Counted from the first letter of the stretch, positions 54,368 through 63,501 are shown. The stretch is DNA of 64,000 bases from a bacterium (GCA_029565685.1 JAKQNR010000006.1:1-64000), one strand, 5' to 3'. Numbers and translations: made by a program. The notes: generated by a model from the letters alone, not told the origin.

Positions 54368-55825
54368 TTATTCAGCCCCATAACCGATCAGAACGACAAA
54401 GATGGTTCTAATTAATATTTTTACATCCAACAGCAAAGACCAGTGATCGATATAGTCGAGATCCATTTTCATCCACTGATCGAAACCGATCTTGTTTCGG
54501 CCGCTCACCTGCCAGATGCAAGTGATGCCGGGCTTGAGACTCAGCCGTCGGCGTTGCCAGATCTGATAGTTCTCCACCTCATTGACCAAGGGCGGCCGTG
54601 GGCCCACAATGCTCATATCCCCCTTGAGCACATTGAACAGCTGCGGCAGTTCGTCGATGCTGGTTCTGCGGAGAAAATGGCCGAAGGGGGTGATGCGGGG
54701 ATCGCGTTTCATCTTGAACACCGGCCCATCCATCTCGTTATGCTGCATCAGCCCGCTCTTCAGCTCATCGGCGTTGGCCACCATGGAACGAAACTTGTAA
54801 AAAATAAATTTACGTCCGTTCAGGCCGCAGCGGATCTGCTTGAAGAAAACAGGACCGCGCGAAGTGATCTTGATTAGAATAGCCACCAACACCATCAGCG
54901 GCGAAAAGAGAAGCAGCATGACGGCGGAGATCACGATATCGATCACGCGCTTGATGAACAGCTGCCATTCCTGGGCATGAAAAGTTTCAAACTCTAACAG
55001 CGGGTAGCCGTTGAAATCGGTCTGCCGCGTCTGCGCGATGTGCAGGTTGTATAGATCCAGGGAGATGGAGCTGGACACGCCCACCTCTTCACAAGCCTGC
55101 AGGGCGTCCTCGATGCGATGCAGCCACAGGCGCGGAACCACAAAGATGACCCGATCGATCACCAACCGGTTGACCAGAAACGGGATGTCCTGCAGCCGGC
55201 CGATCACACGATAGCCCTCCACCTCCTTGCCATACAGCCCGTGTTCGTCATCGATGAGACCGACGATGCGCAGGCCCCACGTTCGATGCATGTGCACGGC
55301 GCGGATAAAGTCACGCGCTCGCTTGCCGGTGCCGACGATCAGCAGGTTCTCCTGATTATATCCTTTGGAATGGATGATGTCCAGGATATAGAGAAACAAG
55401 CGTTTCTCCGCCAGGATGAGCAGAAAGGCAGTGAGAATGAATATGGAAAAATAAAGACGGCTGTAGAGCTCGAGCTTGAGCAAAAAGATCAGACTGCCGG
55501 AGGCCAGGGTGGCCCACACGCTGGAGACAAAGAGGTTCCAGGTCATCTTGCGGTTGGTCTGCAGACGAAAGCCCCGGTAGACGCCGTTCAGGGCGTAGAT
55601 GCTGACCCAGATCAGCGGAAAGCCCACCAGGATCTGCCAATAGTTCGAGACGAAATAGAAAAAGCCCGCCAACGTGGGCACATCGCCGTAGGCTTTGATG
55701 TTCAGCTGCGCCAACGTGCGGATGCGCACATCGACGAAATATGCGACGAGAAACGCCAAAGCGATGACGATGATATCGACGAGCTTCATGATGCCGCCGA
55801 TAAATTTTTCCTTCTCTGAAACCAT
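54368..55825 (-). CDS. Polyprenyl glycosylphosphotransferase (WbaP/WcaJ-like initiating enzyme)
   Basis: This enzyme starts repeat-unit synthesis by moving a sugar-1-phosphate to undecaprenyl phosphate. About four N-terminal membrane helices (1-130) and a CoA-binding-like Rossmann domain (about 145-260) precede the sugar-transferase core. The core shows KRVIDIVISAVMLL, YKFRSM (about 345-350), DPRITPFGHFLRR and the catalytic region IDELPQLFNVLKGDMSIVGPR. The 485-residue length is that of the full WcaJ type. The sugar may be glucose, galactose or a derivative. Confidence 0.93.
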   Translation of the reverse strand: MVSEKEKFIGGIMKLVDIIVIALAFLVAYFVDVRIRTLAQLNIKAYGDVPTLAGFFYFVSNYWQILVGFPLIWVSIYALNGVYRGFRLQTNRKMTWNLFVSSVWATLASGSLIFLLKLELYSRLYFSIFILTAFLLILAEKRLFLYILDIIHSKGYNQENLLIVGTGKRARDFIRAVHMHRTWGLRIVGLIDDEHGLYGKEVEGYRVIGRLQDIPFLVNRLVIDRVIFVVPRLWLHRIEDALQACEEVGVSSSISLDLYNLHIAQTRQTDFNGYPLLEFETFHAQEWQLFIKRVIDIVISAVMLLLFSPLMVLVAILIKITSRGPVFFKQIRCGLNGRKFIFYKFRSMVANADELKSGLMQHNEMDGPVFKMKRDPRITPFGHFLRRTSIDELPQLFNVLKGDMSIVGPRPPLVNEVENYQIWQRRRLSLKPGITCIWQVSGRNKIGFDQWMKMDLDYIDHWSLLLDVKILIRTIFVVLIGYGAE

Positions 55826-55917
55826 GTTTCCTAAAAGCGATAATGAGTGCGTGTGGTGATGATCTCAACGGAGTGAAGCCGGCCTTACTGCCTGAAGGTT
55901 CGGCCGGCCCGCCTCCT

Positions 55918-56883
55918 TTATACCAGATACTTTTGCTTTTCTTTGAACCAGGCCGCAAAACGGGGGATCCCTTGTTCGATCGTCGTCTGCGGGTGATAGT
56001 CGAGCTCCGTCTGCGCCCGGGAGATGTCTGCGCAGGTAAACGCGACGTCGCCGGGTTGATCGGAATGAAACTCCAGCCGGGCCTTTTTCTCCAGGGCCTC
56101 TTCGAGCAGATGGATGAGAGGAAGCAGGGCCACGGTCTGCGATTCTCCGAGGTTATAAATGTGGTAGCCGCTGCAACGCATCCAGGCCGCTTCGATGCCG
56201 AGCAGGATGTCGTCGATGTAAGTATAGTCGCGCCGGGAATGGCCGTCGCCGAACACCGGCACCGGTTGACCGCCGGCGATGAGCCGGGCGAATTTGTGAA
56301 TCGCCATATCCGGACGCTGCCGTGGACCGTAGACGGTGAAAAAACGCAGACAGGTCGTAGACAGGCCGTACAGATGATGATAGGTGTAGCAGATCAATTC
56401 CCCGGCCCGTTTAGTGGCGGCATAGGGCGAAATGGGATGGTCTACCGCATCGTCCTCGCTGAACGGCGCTTTGCGGTTGTTGCCGTAGACCGACGAAGAA
56501 GAGGCAAAAATAAATTTCTCAATCTGATGCGTTCGCGCGAGTTCCAGCAGGTTGATCGTGCCGGTGAGGTTGACCTGGTCGTATAACTGCGGCTCCTGAA
56601 TCGAGGGGCGGACGCCTGCGCGCGCGGCAAGATGCACCACATCCGCAAACCCGTTCTCGCGGAACAGCTGCTGAAGCAGCGGCTGATCCAGGATGTCCCC
56701 CTCTACCAGCTGAAAGCGGGGATGCGCCAGCAGCCCGGACAGGTTGTCTCGTTTGATGGCCGGATTATAATAAGTGTTGAAATTATCCAATGCGGTCACC
56801 GTGTGACCCAAATCCAACAATCGAGCGCACAGATGCGACCCGATAAAACCGGCGCCGCCCGTCACCAGAATCTTCATGCCCAA
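55918..56883 (-). CDS. NAD-dependent epimerase, UDP-glucuronate 4-epimerase-like
   Basis: This extended SDR has ILVTGGAGFIGSHL (5-18), LAARAGVRPSIQEP (about 85-98), SSSSVYG, the catalytic YAATKRAGE (about 149-157) and RFFTVYGPRQRPDMAIHKF, a combination typical of UDP-glucuronate 4-epimerases. It would make UDP-galacturonate from UDP-glucuronate for the polysaccharide. No UDP-glucose dehydrogenase gene is in the window. ATGs at 56883 and 56877 are both possible. It follows the kinase gene by 14 bases. Confidence 0.87.
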   Translation of the reverse strand: MGMKILVTGGAGFIGSHLCARLLDLGHTVTALDNFNTYYNPAIKRDNLSGLLAHPRFQLVEGDILDQPLLQQLFRENGFADVVHLAARAGVRPSIQEPQLYDQVNLTGTINLLELARTHQIEKFIFASSSSVYGNNRKAPFSEDDAVDHPISPYAATKRAGELICYTYHHLYGLSTTCLRFFTVYGPRQRPDMAIHKFARLIAGGQPVPVFGDGHSRRDYTYIDDILLGIEAAWMRCSGYHIYNLGESQTVALLPLIHLLEEALEKKARLEFHSDQPGDVAFTCADISRAQTELDYHPQTTIEQGIPRFAAWFKEKQKYLV

Positions 56884-56897
56884 TGATCCGATCGAGA

Positions 56898-59222
56898 TTA
56901 GTAGTGATAGTAGCTGTAATTCTGCGCCAGAACGGAATCGCCGCCGTTCAAGATCACGCCGATAAGATTGGCTGGAACCGTAGAAAAAATTTCCAGCTTT
57001 TCTTTTGCCAGGTCCCGGTGCGTCCGGCCCGACCGCACCACCAACGCCACGCCATCCACTTGAGTGCCGATGACGACCGCATCCGTTGCAGCTTCCAGGG
57101 GAGGAGAATCAAAGAGGATGAGATCGAACTTGCGCTTGACTTCATTCAAGAACCGCTGCATCTGCAGCGAGCCCAACAGCTCGGAGGGATTGGGCATCAG
57201 GGTGCCGTAGCTGATGAAAGACAGATTGGGAATGTGGGTCTGCTGCACCGCTTCGGTCAAGGTGATGCTGCCGTTCAAATAGTTCGCCAGCCCCGGCTCT
57301 TTTTTCATGCGAAAGGTGTTGTGCAGAACGCCGCGGCGAAGATCGGCATCCACCAGCAGCGTGTTGGTGCGCTGCTGGGCGAAGATGATGGCCAGATTGC
57401 TGGAGGTGAATGATTTGCCCTCCTCCGGGCCGACGCTGGTGATCACCAGGGTGTGAATGCGCTCCCGCTTTTTAGAAAAAAGGATCTGCGTGCGCAGGGC
57501 GCGATACGCTTCACCGATCGGCGTCGGTGAATAGTCATGCGTCACCAGCTGCCGGTCGATATGCTTGGCTTTTTCAAAATCATGATACTCGGGGATATCT
57601 TTGAAATCGACCACTGGAATCACGCCGAGCACCGGCAGGTTCAGGGCCTGCTGAATTTCCTCCACCGAACGGATGGTTTTGTCCGCCCAATCGATGCCGG
57701 CTGAAAGCATCAAGCCCAGCATCAGGCCCAGGCCGGCGCCCAACGCGATCTTTTTGCTTTTGCTGGCGCCCGCTGAAGTCGGCCGGCTCGCCGGGTCAAG
57801 AATGGTCACATCCTCGCCGTCGACATGGCCCGCCAGGTCGATTCGGCCCAATTCCTTGAGCAAATTGTCATAGTTCTCTTCGCAGATCTTTTTCCGCCGC
57901 TGCAGTTCCGCCAGAGTGTTTTCATCCGCCGGCAGCTGCCGCTGCTGCGACAGGACCAACGCCAGTCTCTCGCGCGCCGCCTTCTCGCGCTCAGCCAAAG
58001 TGGAGCGGAATCTGGAGGAAAAGGCGATAATGTCCTCCTGGGTCTGGTTGATCTTGGCCTGCTGGTCTTTCAACACCTGGCTGTCGGCCGCGTACTGACC
58101 GGCCAGCGTTTTCATATCCTGCATCTGCTGCGTCAGCTGCGCATGCAGCACCCGAAGGTAGGGCTCCTGACTCATCGGTTCGCAATTGCACAGCTCGGTG
58201 ACGATGAATTGACGGAATTGATTGGGATCGATGCCCGGCCCGGGCGAGGACAGTCGCTCGAGAAGCTGAGAGATTTTTTCGCGCTGGGTCGGCAGCTCCT
58301 TCAACTCCAGGTTAATGCCGTCGAGCTGATTGCCGATGTTCATCCGTTCCCGCTCCAGCGACAGCGGATACCGTTCCTGGAACGCTCGCAGCGCCGCCTC
58401 CGCATCTTTGAGAGCTCGCTCCGCCGCGTCTTTTTTCGCCTCCAAATTTTTTCGCCCGCGGTCCATATCCCGGTCCTTCAAGCCGAGCGACTCTTGACGG
58501 TAGATCTCGGCGATGCGGTTCAAGCGCAACGGCAGCGTTTCATAGTCTGTGCCGGTCATGGTTAAAATCATCAGACCGCTTTTGGTGTTGAACTCCACCT
58601 TGACGCTGTTGACCAGCTCGCTGATGGCGCGGTTGAATTCTTTGATTTTGAAGGTCTTTTCTTTATTGGTCGCCACGAAATCCGGCCGCAGGCTGAAGGT
58701 GAACCCGTGAACGCTCCGACTTTTATCCACCACGTCCCAGACGCTGCAGCTGTCGATGGCGGTCTCCCTGTTATCCGCAGAGATGAAATAAAGATAAAAA
58801 CGGCCGCTGTCGTCGATGCGCAGCCGATATTTGCCCGGCATCGGAGCGGTGGTGGTCCAGAATTCCGAAAAAATGGCGTTGTCCCAAACGCTGCCCTCAG
58901 ACAGCGAAAGCGCCAAGCCGAGTTTGGCGGTCAGCTGCTCATAAAACGTGCGCGACTTCATGGCGATCAGCCTGTCGCGCTCCATCAGTCGTTCCGCATC
59001 CGGATCAAACGCCCGCGCCTGAATAGTCAGATTCGTGCTGTAGATCGGCACGTCATTCCTGGCCGAGTTGTAAAAGACGCCGGCGCCGACGGCCGTAAAG
59101 GCCAGTAGGATCCACTTGCGCCGCCAAAAACCGCGCAGAAATTTACCGAAATCGAGGCCGCCTCCAGACTCTGCCGGAGCGGCCCCTAACCCTTCCAGTT
59201 CTTCCAGATATTGATTCATCAA
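56898..59222 (-). CDS. Wzc-type polysaccharide co-polymerase with BY-kinase domain
   Basis: This inner-membrane protein controls chain length and couples synthesis to export through tyrosine autophosphorylation. The first helix is at about residues 33-50 (Wzz domain), a long coiled-coil-rich periplasmic part follows (about 235-470), and the second helix lies near 492-512. The cytoplasmic kinase has Walker A SVGPEEGKSFTSSN (about 590-604), Walker A' LLVDADLRR (about 620) and Walker B LILFDSPP (about 700). The tail ends with a tyrosine cluster (NYSYYHY). Its start is three bases after the Wza-like gene. Confidence 0.94.
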   Translation of the reverse strand: MMNQYLEELEGLGAAPAESGGGLDFGKFLRGFWRRKWILLAFTAVGAGVFYNSARNDVPIYSTNLTIQARAFDPDAERLMERDRLIAMKSRTFYEQLTAKLGLALSLSEGSVWDNAIFSEFWTTTAPMPGKYRLRIDDSGRFYLYFISADNRETAIDSCSVWDVVDKSRSVHGFTFSLRPDFVATNKEKTFKIKEFNRAISELVNSVKVEFNTKSGLMILTMTGTDYETLPLRLNRIAEIYRQESLGLKDRDMDRGRKNLEAKKDAAERALKDAEAALRAFQERYPLSLERERMNIGNQLDGINLELKELPTQREKISQLLERLSSPGPGIDPNQFRQFIVTELCNCEPMSQEPYLRVLHAQLTQQMQDMKTLAGQYAADSQVLKDQQAKINQTQEDIIAFSSRFRSTLAEREKAARERLALVLSQQRQLPADENTLAELQRRKKICEENYDNLLKELGRIDLAGHVDGEDVTILDPASRPTSAGASKSKKIALGAGLGLMLGLMLSAGIDWADKTIRSVEEIQQALNLPVLGVIPVVDFKDIPEYHDFEKAKHIDRQLVTHDYSPTPIGEAYRALRTQILFSKKRERIHTLVITSVGPEEGKSFTSSNLAIIFAQQRTNTLLVDADLRRGVLHNTFRMKKEPGLANYLNGSITLTEAVQQTHIPNLSFISYGTLMPNPSELLGSLQMQRFLNEVKRKFDLILFDSPPLEAATDAVVIGTQVDGVALVVRSGRTHRDLAKEKLEIFSTVPANLIGVILNGGDSVLAQNYSYYHY

Positions 59223-59225
59223 AGA

Positions 59226-59909
59226 TTACTTGCGATAATTTAACAGCGTCACATAAAAGGTTACTAACGAAATGCCGAAGGAAAAGTAGCGCATCACCGT
59301 CTGCATCGTCAACCGATTGATGCGCGGGGCAACCACCGTATCGCCGGATTCGATGCCGAGTTCATACAGCGAAGTGCCCTCATAATAGGCGGTTTCAAAA
59401 TCCACATACATCGACTCGCCTCGGCGCTGCAGGTACAGGCTGGACAGATCAAAGCTCTGCAGCCCGCCGCACTGCTTGATCAATTCCCAGAAAGAAGAGT
59501 TCAAATCCACTCGATACAAACCAGGACGGACGAAAATACCGCGCAGGGTCAATCGCGCCAGCGGCGTGACCATTACTTTCGGGCTTTCAATGAACGGCTT
59601 GAACTTGGATTCCAACACCTCGGAGATTTCACGCCCGTTCATCTCGGCGACATGCACCTTGCCCAGAGACGCCAGCTCGATGTTGCCGTCGCCGTCAATG
59701 ATCTTGGTTGAATCCTGAAACAGAGCGATGAATTTATGGTCGCTGGGAATGTAGCCGCTGTAAATGCGCAACTGCAGCGCATCGCCGGGCTTGACCCGGA
59801 CCTCTCGCTTCAAGGTGGGCAGCGTCTGTGCGGATAAAACAGACGCCCCGGCGAAGAGCAGAAACAACAAGACGAACGAAAAAAACCGACGGCCTGCAAG
59901 GCAAAACAT
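59226..59909 (-). CDS. Polysaccharide export protein (Wza-like)
   Basis: After a signal peptide (about 1-27) comes a polysaccharide-export domain (about 34-115, beginning VRVKPGDALQLRIYSG) and one SLBB-like domain (about 118-195, with GIFVRPGLYRVD). A hydrophobic helix (about 203-223) ends the protein in place of the amphipathic barrel helix of E. coli Wza. At 227 residues it is shorter than Wza (~380), having fewer SLBB repeats. No lipobox cysteine is evident. It probably forms the outer-membrane or periplasmic part of the export channel with the Wzc-type kinase. Confidence 0.88.
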   Translation of the reverse strand: MFCLAGRRFFSFVLLFLLFAGASVLSAQTLPTLKREVRVKPGDALQLRIYSGYIPSDHKFIALFQDSTKIIDGDGNIELASLGKVHVAEMNGREISEVLESKFKPFIESPKVMVTPLARLTLRGIFVRPGLYRVDLNSSFWELIKQCGGLQSFDLSSLYLQRRGESMYVDFETAYYEGTSLYELGIESGDTVVAPRINRLTMQTVMRYFSFGISLVTFYVTLLNYRK

Positions 59910-59979
59910 GAGGTTCTCCTACTTGTAACGACCCAGAAGCATTCATCAACGACAGCTGCCATTGAGAACATCCGTTTCG

Positions 59980-60711
59980 CTAACGGGATCGATAAAAACG
60001 ATAGCGTTTGGCTTTGGTATCGAGGCCGATCCGCTTCATCAGGGAACACAGCTTAAAATAACCCACCCGGGTGTAACCGAACCGAGGCGAATACAGCTGC
60101 CTGCGAATGGCCCAGGGTCCCATCAACGGGTTCTCCGTGACCAGCTTTTTAACCTTTTCCGTCAGCGGCAGCTCCAGCTCTCCAGGCTGCCGCCGGTTGG
60201 CGCCAAGCGCCGGACGAAAGCCGACCCGCTGTTCCTGACCGCCTATAGGGGGCAATGCGGACCATTCCTCCGCCTTTGTATCCTGCGGCCACCCCTCTCG
60301 GTTTTTGAACGCATCCATTCGAATGGTGACCATGGAGCGTAAATCCAAACCGCGGCTTATCTCATAATCGTCGATAGCCTCTTCCAGAGAATCATAGCAC
60401 TGCAGGATCCGGTTGAATTCGAGCATCTCGAATACTTCGAAAACATCAGGCGTCATCTGTATGATTTTGAGATCACCACCTTTTTCGCGCAATCCGCGAA
60501 TTTCTCCGACAAAGACCCCCCACCCAGCGCTGCTGACATAGTTGACAAACCCCAAATCAACAATAAACTGACAGACTCCTTCCTCCATCGTCCGCAACAG
60601 CAAACGCTGCAACTCCGGCGATGTAGTTGTGTCCACATATCCCCGGACTCGAAAAAGCGCAATATCCTGAAATACGCCGATTCGATCAACTGCTATTTCA
60701 ATGCCATCCAT
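59980..60711 (-). CDS. STAS-domain protein with C-terminal HTH-like domain
   Basis: Residues about 1-110 form a STAS domain like those of anti-anti-sigma factors; the NYVSSAGWGVF segment places the phosphorylatable serine at about S61. A linker follows, and the C-terminal ~70 residues (from about 172, LTEKVKKLVTENPLMGPWAI, ending in a very basic YRFYRSR) resemble the helix-turn-helix of IS3-type proteins, so it may bind nucleic acid. It is the first gene of the exopolysaccharide locus and so may regulate it. The start at 60711 is preferred over 60741. The HTH part is judged by eye only. Confidence 0.72.
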   Translation of the reverse strand: MDGIEIAVDRIGVFQDIALFRVRGYVDTTTSPELQRLLLRTMEEGVCQFIVDLGFVNYVSSAGWGVFVGEIRGLREKGGDLKIIQMTPDVFEVFEMLEFNRILQCYDSLEEAIDDYEISRGLDLRSMVTIRMDAFKNREGWPQDTKAEEWSALPPIGGQEQRVGFRPALGANRRQPGELELPLTEKVKKLVTENPLMGPWAIRRQLYSPRFGYTRVGYFKLCSLMKRIGLDTKAKRYRFYRSR

Positions 60712-61048
60712 GAATCGCCTGTCTGGAAGAACCGCACGCAACCTTAAAAAACAGCCGGCATCAGGCCGAACTATCCTGTCTTTAAATCCGGATTATCGCA
60801 AACAGCATGCCAAGCAAACGGCCATGAGCCGATCGAAGCAGAACAGACGATGAAAAAAGACGGGGTCCGTTGCGGAGTTCGGTAAGATAATTGAATAGTA
60901 ATTAGCTAGTAAGATTCCCCGGACTCGCCCGCAAAACCACCCCTCCCCACCTTGACCGGCACAATCCATTGAAGCATATTCTCTTCCTTGGACTGTGTAT
61001 TAGCAGAAAACACTTTGTTTCATTTTGATACAGCTTTAAAAGAACGAC
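60712..61048 (+). other. Noncoding stretch before the exopolysaccharide locus
   Basis: No gene is seen. This stretch should hold the promoter of the exopolysaccharide locus on the minus strand. A GATAAT (60792-60797) could be a -10 box, but its -35 region (CGTTTG or GTTTGC) is poor. The AT-rich patch near 60890-60920 shows no clear promoter pair. Confidence 0.4.
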
Positions 61049-61076
61049 AAAAAAATACCCCTGATCGACAGGGGTA
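61049..61076 (-). terminator. Intrinsic terminator of the GT5-like gene
   Basis: TACCCCTG (61056-61063) and CAGGGGTA (61069-61076) form an eight-base stem. Read on the minus strand it is followed by seven T (61049-61055). It begins seven bases after the stop codon. Confidence 0.88.
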
Positions 61077-61082
61077 AAAAAA

Positions 61083-62561
61083 CTATTTCTTCTTCGGATT
61101 ATCCAGTCGCTGCAACAGCTTGATGTACTTCTCGGCTGTGTTTTTCCAGCAGAAATCGAATTTCATCGCTTTCTTGATCAGCTTGAGCCAGTTTTTCTCA
61201 TCCTCGACGCAATGCAGAGCGTTTTTCACCGCCTCCAACAGCGCTTTTTTCTCACACCCTTCAAAGGTAAAGCTTCTGCATTTTCCTTCGCCGGATTCTC
61301 CCAGAGATTCCAGCACACAGCCGATTTTGTTCACCAGCGGAATAGTGCCATAGTGCAGATGGATCATCTGCTGGGCCATCTGCTGTTCCGAACAGTCTCC
61401 GGCGATCGTCAGATCGCAGGCTGCAATCAACCGATGGGTCAGGGCCGCATCGGGCCCCACCACCACGGCCAGCTTGCCGGCATGGCTCTTGCGCAACTTG
61501 TCCACGCCGCGGCGTTTTATCGTGTCGTCAGCAAACACCAGAACCAGATTGAGGTTCAAACCCAGCACCCGGTCCATGGCGCTCAACATCGCTTCACCCC
61601 CTTTGGACTCGCTGCCGTCAAAAAAAACACCAACCAGCGGACCGTTCTTCGCGTCGAGCGCCAGCTGCTCCAGCACCGACCGCTTGTTGGCCGCCTTTCC
61701 CTTTAGCTGAGATCCGCTGTATGTTTCGACGAGATGGACATCGGTCTCCGGATTCCAAACGCTGTAATCAATGCCATCCATCACCTCGGTGACCTGATCT
61801 TTACGGTGTCTGAGCACGTCGTACAGGCCATAAGCCAGATCCGGATTTTTCCACAGCTGGGCAAGATAGGTTCCACCGCTGGCGGTGATCAGATGCGCGT
61901 TCAGGATCCCGGCCTTGAGCAGATTGGCCCGGCCGTTGTGCACCAGTTCGCCATAAGCGGGATCGCTTTTCTGCAGCCCTGCCTGTTTCAGCACCGCTTC
62001 GGGAAAAATGCCCTGGCGCTTGAAATCATGGATCGATAACAGGGTCACACATTTGGCAAAAAAGGGATCATCGCGGTACTCGTTCTTCACCAGCCAAGGG
62101 ATCAGCGCCGTGGGCCAATCGTTGCAAAAAATCAGCTGCGGTTCCCAATGCAACAGCTTGCTGGTCTCCATGACCGCGCGGCTGAATAGAATGTAGCGCA
62201 TGGCATTTTCGCTGGTCTCTTGACCGGTTTTAGGATCAGCCGCGGAATCCAGTTTATCGAAATAGGGCTTGTAGTCCAGAAAATAGACTTGCACCTTGGT
62301 CTCTGGCAAAAAAGCGGATTTTGCATTCACCACGAACTGATGGTCGCCTGTTTGAATGGGGATCTCTTTCAGGCGAATCACTTCACGTAACGTATATTTG
62401 CGTTCACTGATGGTGCCGTATTTGGGCATCATGACGCGTATATCATGGCCCATTTCAAAAAGCGCCTTGGGCAACGCGCTGGCTATCTCGGCGATGCGGC
62501 CGTTTTTGACAAAGGGTGCAACTTCTGAGGCGAGATATAAGATTCGCAGCCGGGTTTTCAT
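61083..62561 (-). CDS. Divergent glycogen/starch synthase-like glycosyltransferase (GT5)
   Basis: The two-domain GT-B layout of GlgA is kept: CNDWPTALIPWL, SIHDFKRQGIFPEAVL, VMDGIDYSVWNPETD and AANKRSVLEQLAL align well. Key motifs have changed. KTGGLADV reads KNGRIAEI (19-26), keeping the lysine but losing a glycine. The SRLTxQKG motif reads FFDGSESKGG, losing its arginine. FEPCGLTQ reads SEQQMAQQ, keeping the glutamate. Activity as a glycogen synthase is therefore doubtful; a related donor or a regulatory role is possible. The start at 62561 is chosen over a TTG at 62600. Confidence 0.8.
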   Translation of the reverse strand: MKTRLRILYLASEVAPFVKNGRIAEIASALPKALFEMGHDIRVMMPKYGTISERKYTLREVIRLKEIPIQTGDHQFVVNAKSAFLPETKVQVYFLDYKPYFDKLDSAADPKTGQETSENAMRYILFSRAVMETSKLLHWEPQLIFCNDWPTALIPWLVKNEYRDDPFFAKCVTLLSIHDFKRQGIFPEAVLKQAGLQKSDPAYGELVHNGRANLLKAGILNAHLITASGGTYLAQLWKNPDLAYGLYDVLRHRKDQVTEVMDGIDYSVWNPETDVHLVETYSGSQLKGKAANKRSVLEQLALDAKNGPLVGVFFDGSESKGGEAMLSAMDRVLGLNLNLVLVFADDTIKRRGVDKLRKSHAGKLAVVVGPDAALTHRLIAACDLTIAGDCSEQQMAQQMIHLHYGTIPLVNKIGCVLESLGESGEGKCRSFTFEGCEKKALLEAVKNALHCVEDEKNWLKLIKKAMKFDFCWKNTAEKYIKLLQRLDNPKKK

Positions 62562-62626
62562 GCTGAACAGCCCCGATTTAGTAACCTGTTTGAAAAGCAA
62601 GGGGGTGGACCGTCGATCAATTAGAC

Positions 62627-62654
62627 TCTATAAGATATTAAATTTTATTGACAA
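62627..62654 (-). promoter_or_regulatory. Candidate promoter of the GT5-like gene
   Basis: On the minus strand TTGTCA (62649-62654) is followed by a 16-base spacer and TATAGA (62627-62632). It lies just beyond the terminator of the upstream lipoprotein gene. Confidence 0.5.
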
Positions 62655-62660
62655 AATCAA

Positions 62661-62695
62661 TAAAAAATCGCCTCAGCCAGACTCACTGAGGCGAT
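62661..62695 (-). terminator. Intrinsic terminator of the TPR lipoprotein gene
   Basis: On the minus strand ATCGCCTCAG (62686-62695) pairs with CTGAGGCGAT (62667-62676) around nine bases, then a run of T. Confidence 0.92.
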
Positions 62696-62721
62696 CTAAA
62701 TGGATGGAATCCAACGGCGGC

Positions 62722-63501
62722 CTACAAGCGGGCGAGGTACTCCTTGGCCCGCTGCTGGTATTCGCTGTCCGGATAATTGACGATCAGCTTTTCCAACTCG
62801 TCCTTGGCTTTCTCCACATTGCCGATGCGAAGATAGCACAAACCCAGTTTGAGTTGGCTGTCGTCATATTTGTCCGAATCGCTGTAGGTAAAAACTTTTT
62901 CAAACTCGACGATGGCCTGGCTGTACTGGTTGTTGCCGTAATAGCATTCACCGATCCAATACTGGCAGTTGTCGAGCAGAGATTTGTCTCCGCCCGACTG
63001 GATCAGGCTTTCAAAAATGGGGATCGCCTGCTGATATTTTCTCGATTCATAGAGTTCGCGCGCTGCATCATACCGATCTTTAAAGCTGCCGTTCGCATGC
63101 GACACCCTGGCCGGTTGCGGTTCGTTCTTGCTCAATTGCTCCTGCAGTCTGGCGATTTGCCGGTCCCGCTCCGACACTTCGGCGCGCAACGCAGCCAACT
63201 CGGCGTCTTTGTCTTTGAGCGCCACATCCAGCTGCCGTTCCTCTGCGGTTTTAGCGGCAACTTCAGCCGCCGGCGCAGGCTCCTCTTTGCTTTTATTGAT
63301 CCCCAACAGTCGCAGCACATCGTCTTCATCCGAGCTCTTAGTCGGTATTTCTGGCGCTGGACTTTCTGCCATGGTCTCCGTATACGAACCCGGCTGTGTG
63401 GCGGCGGCATTCGAACTCTTGGATCCAGCGCACCCCCATCCAGCCACCGCCCCTATCGCCAGGGCGATCACAAGCCCCTGCAACAACTTGCACCGTTTCA
63501 T
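62722..63501 (-). CDS. Coiled-coil and TPR lipoprotein (YbgF/CpoB-like)
   Basis: A type II signal peptide ends at the lipobox GWGC, with lipidation at C24. A low-complexity linker leads to a coiled coil (about 83-125, with LKDKDAELAALRAEV) and then tandem tetratricopeptide repeats (about 138-259). The order matches YbgF/CpoB and related outer-membrane-associated proteins that link envelope processes; no tol-pal genes are nearby. GGGAG precedes the ATG at 63501; the longer frame to 63591 would hide the lipobox signal. It has its own promoter and terminator. Confidence 0.82.
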   Translation of the reverse strand: MKRCKLLQGLVIALAIGAVAGWGCAGSKSSNAAATQPGSYTETMAESPAPEIPTKSSDEDDVLRLLGINKSKEEPAPAAEVAAKTAEERQLDVALKDKDAELAALRAEVSERDRQIARLQEQLSKNEPQPARVSHANGSFKDRYDAARELYESRKYQQAIPIFESLIQSGGDKSLLDNCQYWIGECYYGNNQYSQAIVEFEKVFTYSDSDKYDDSQLKLGLCYLRIGNVEKAKDELEKLIVNYPDSEYQQRAKEYLARL

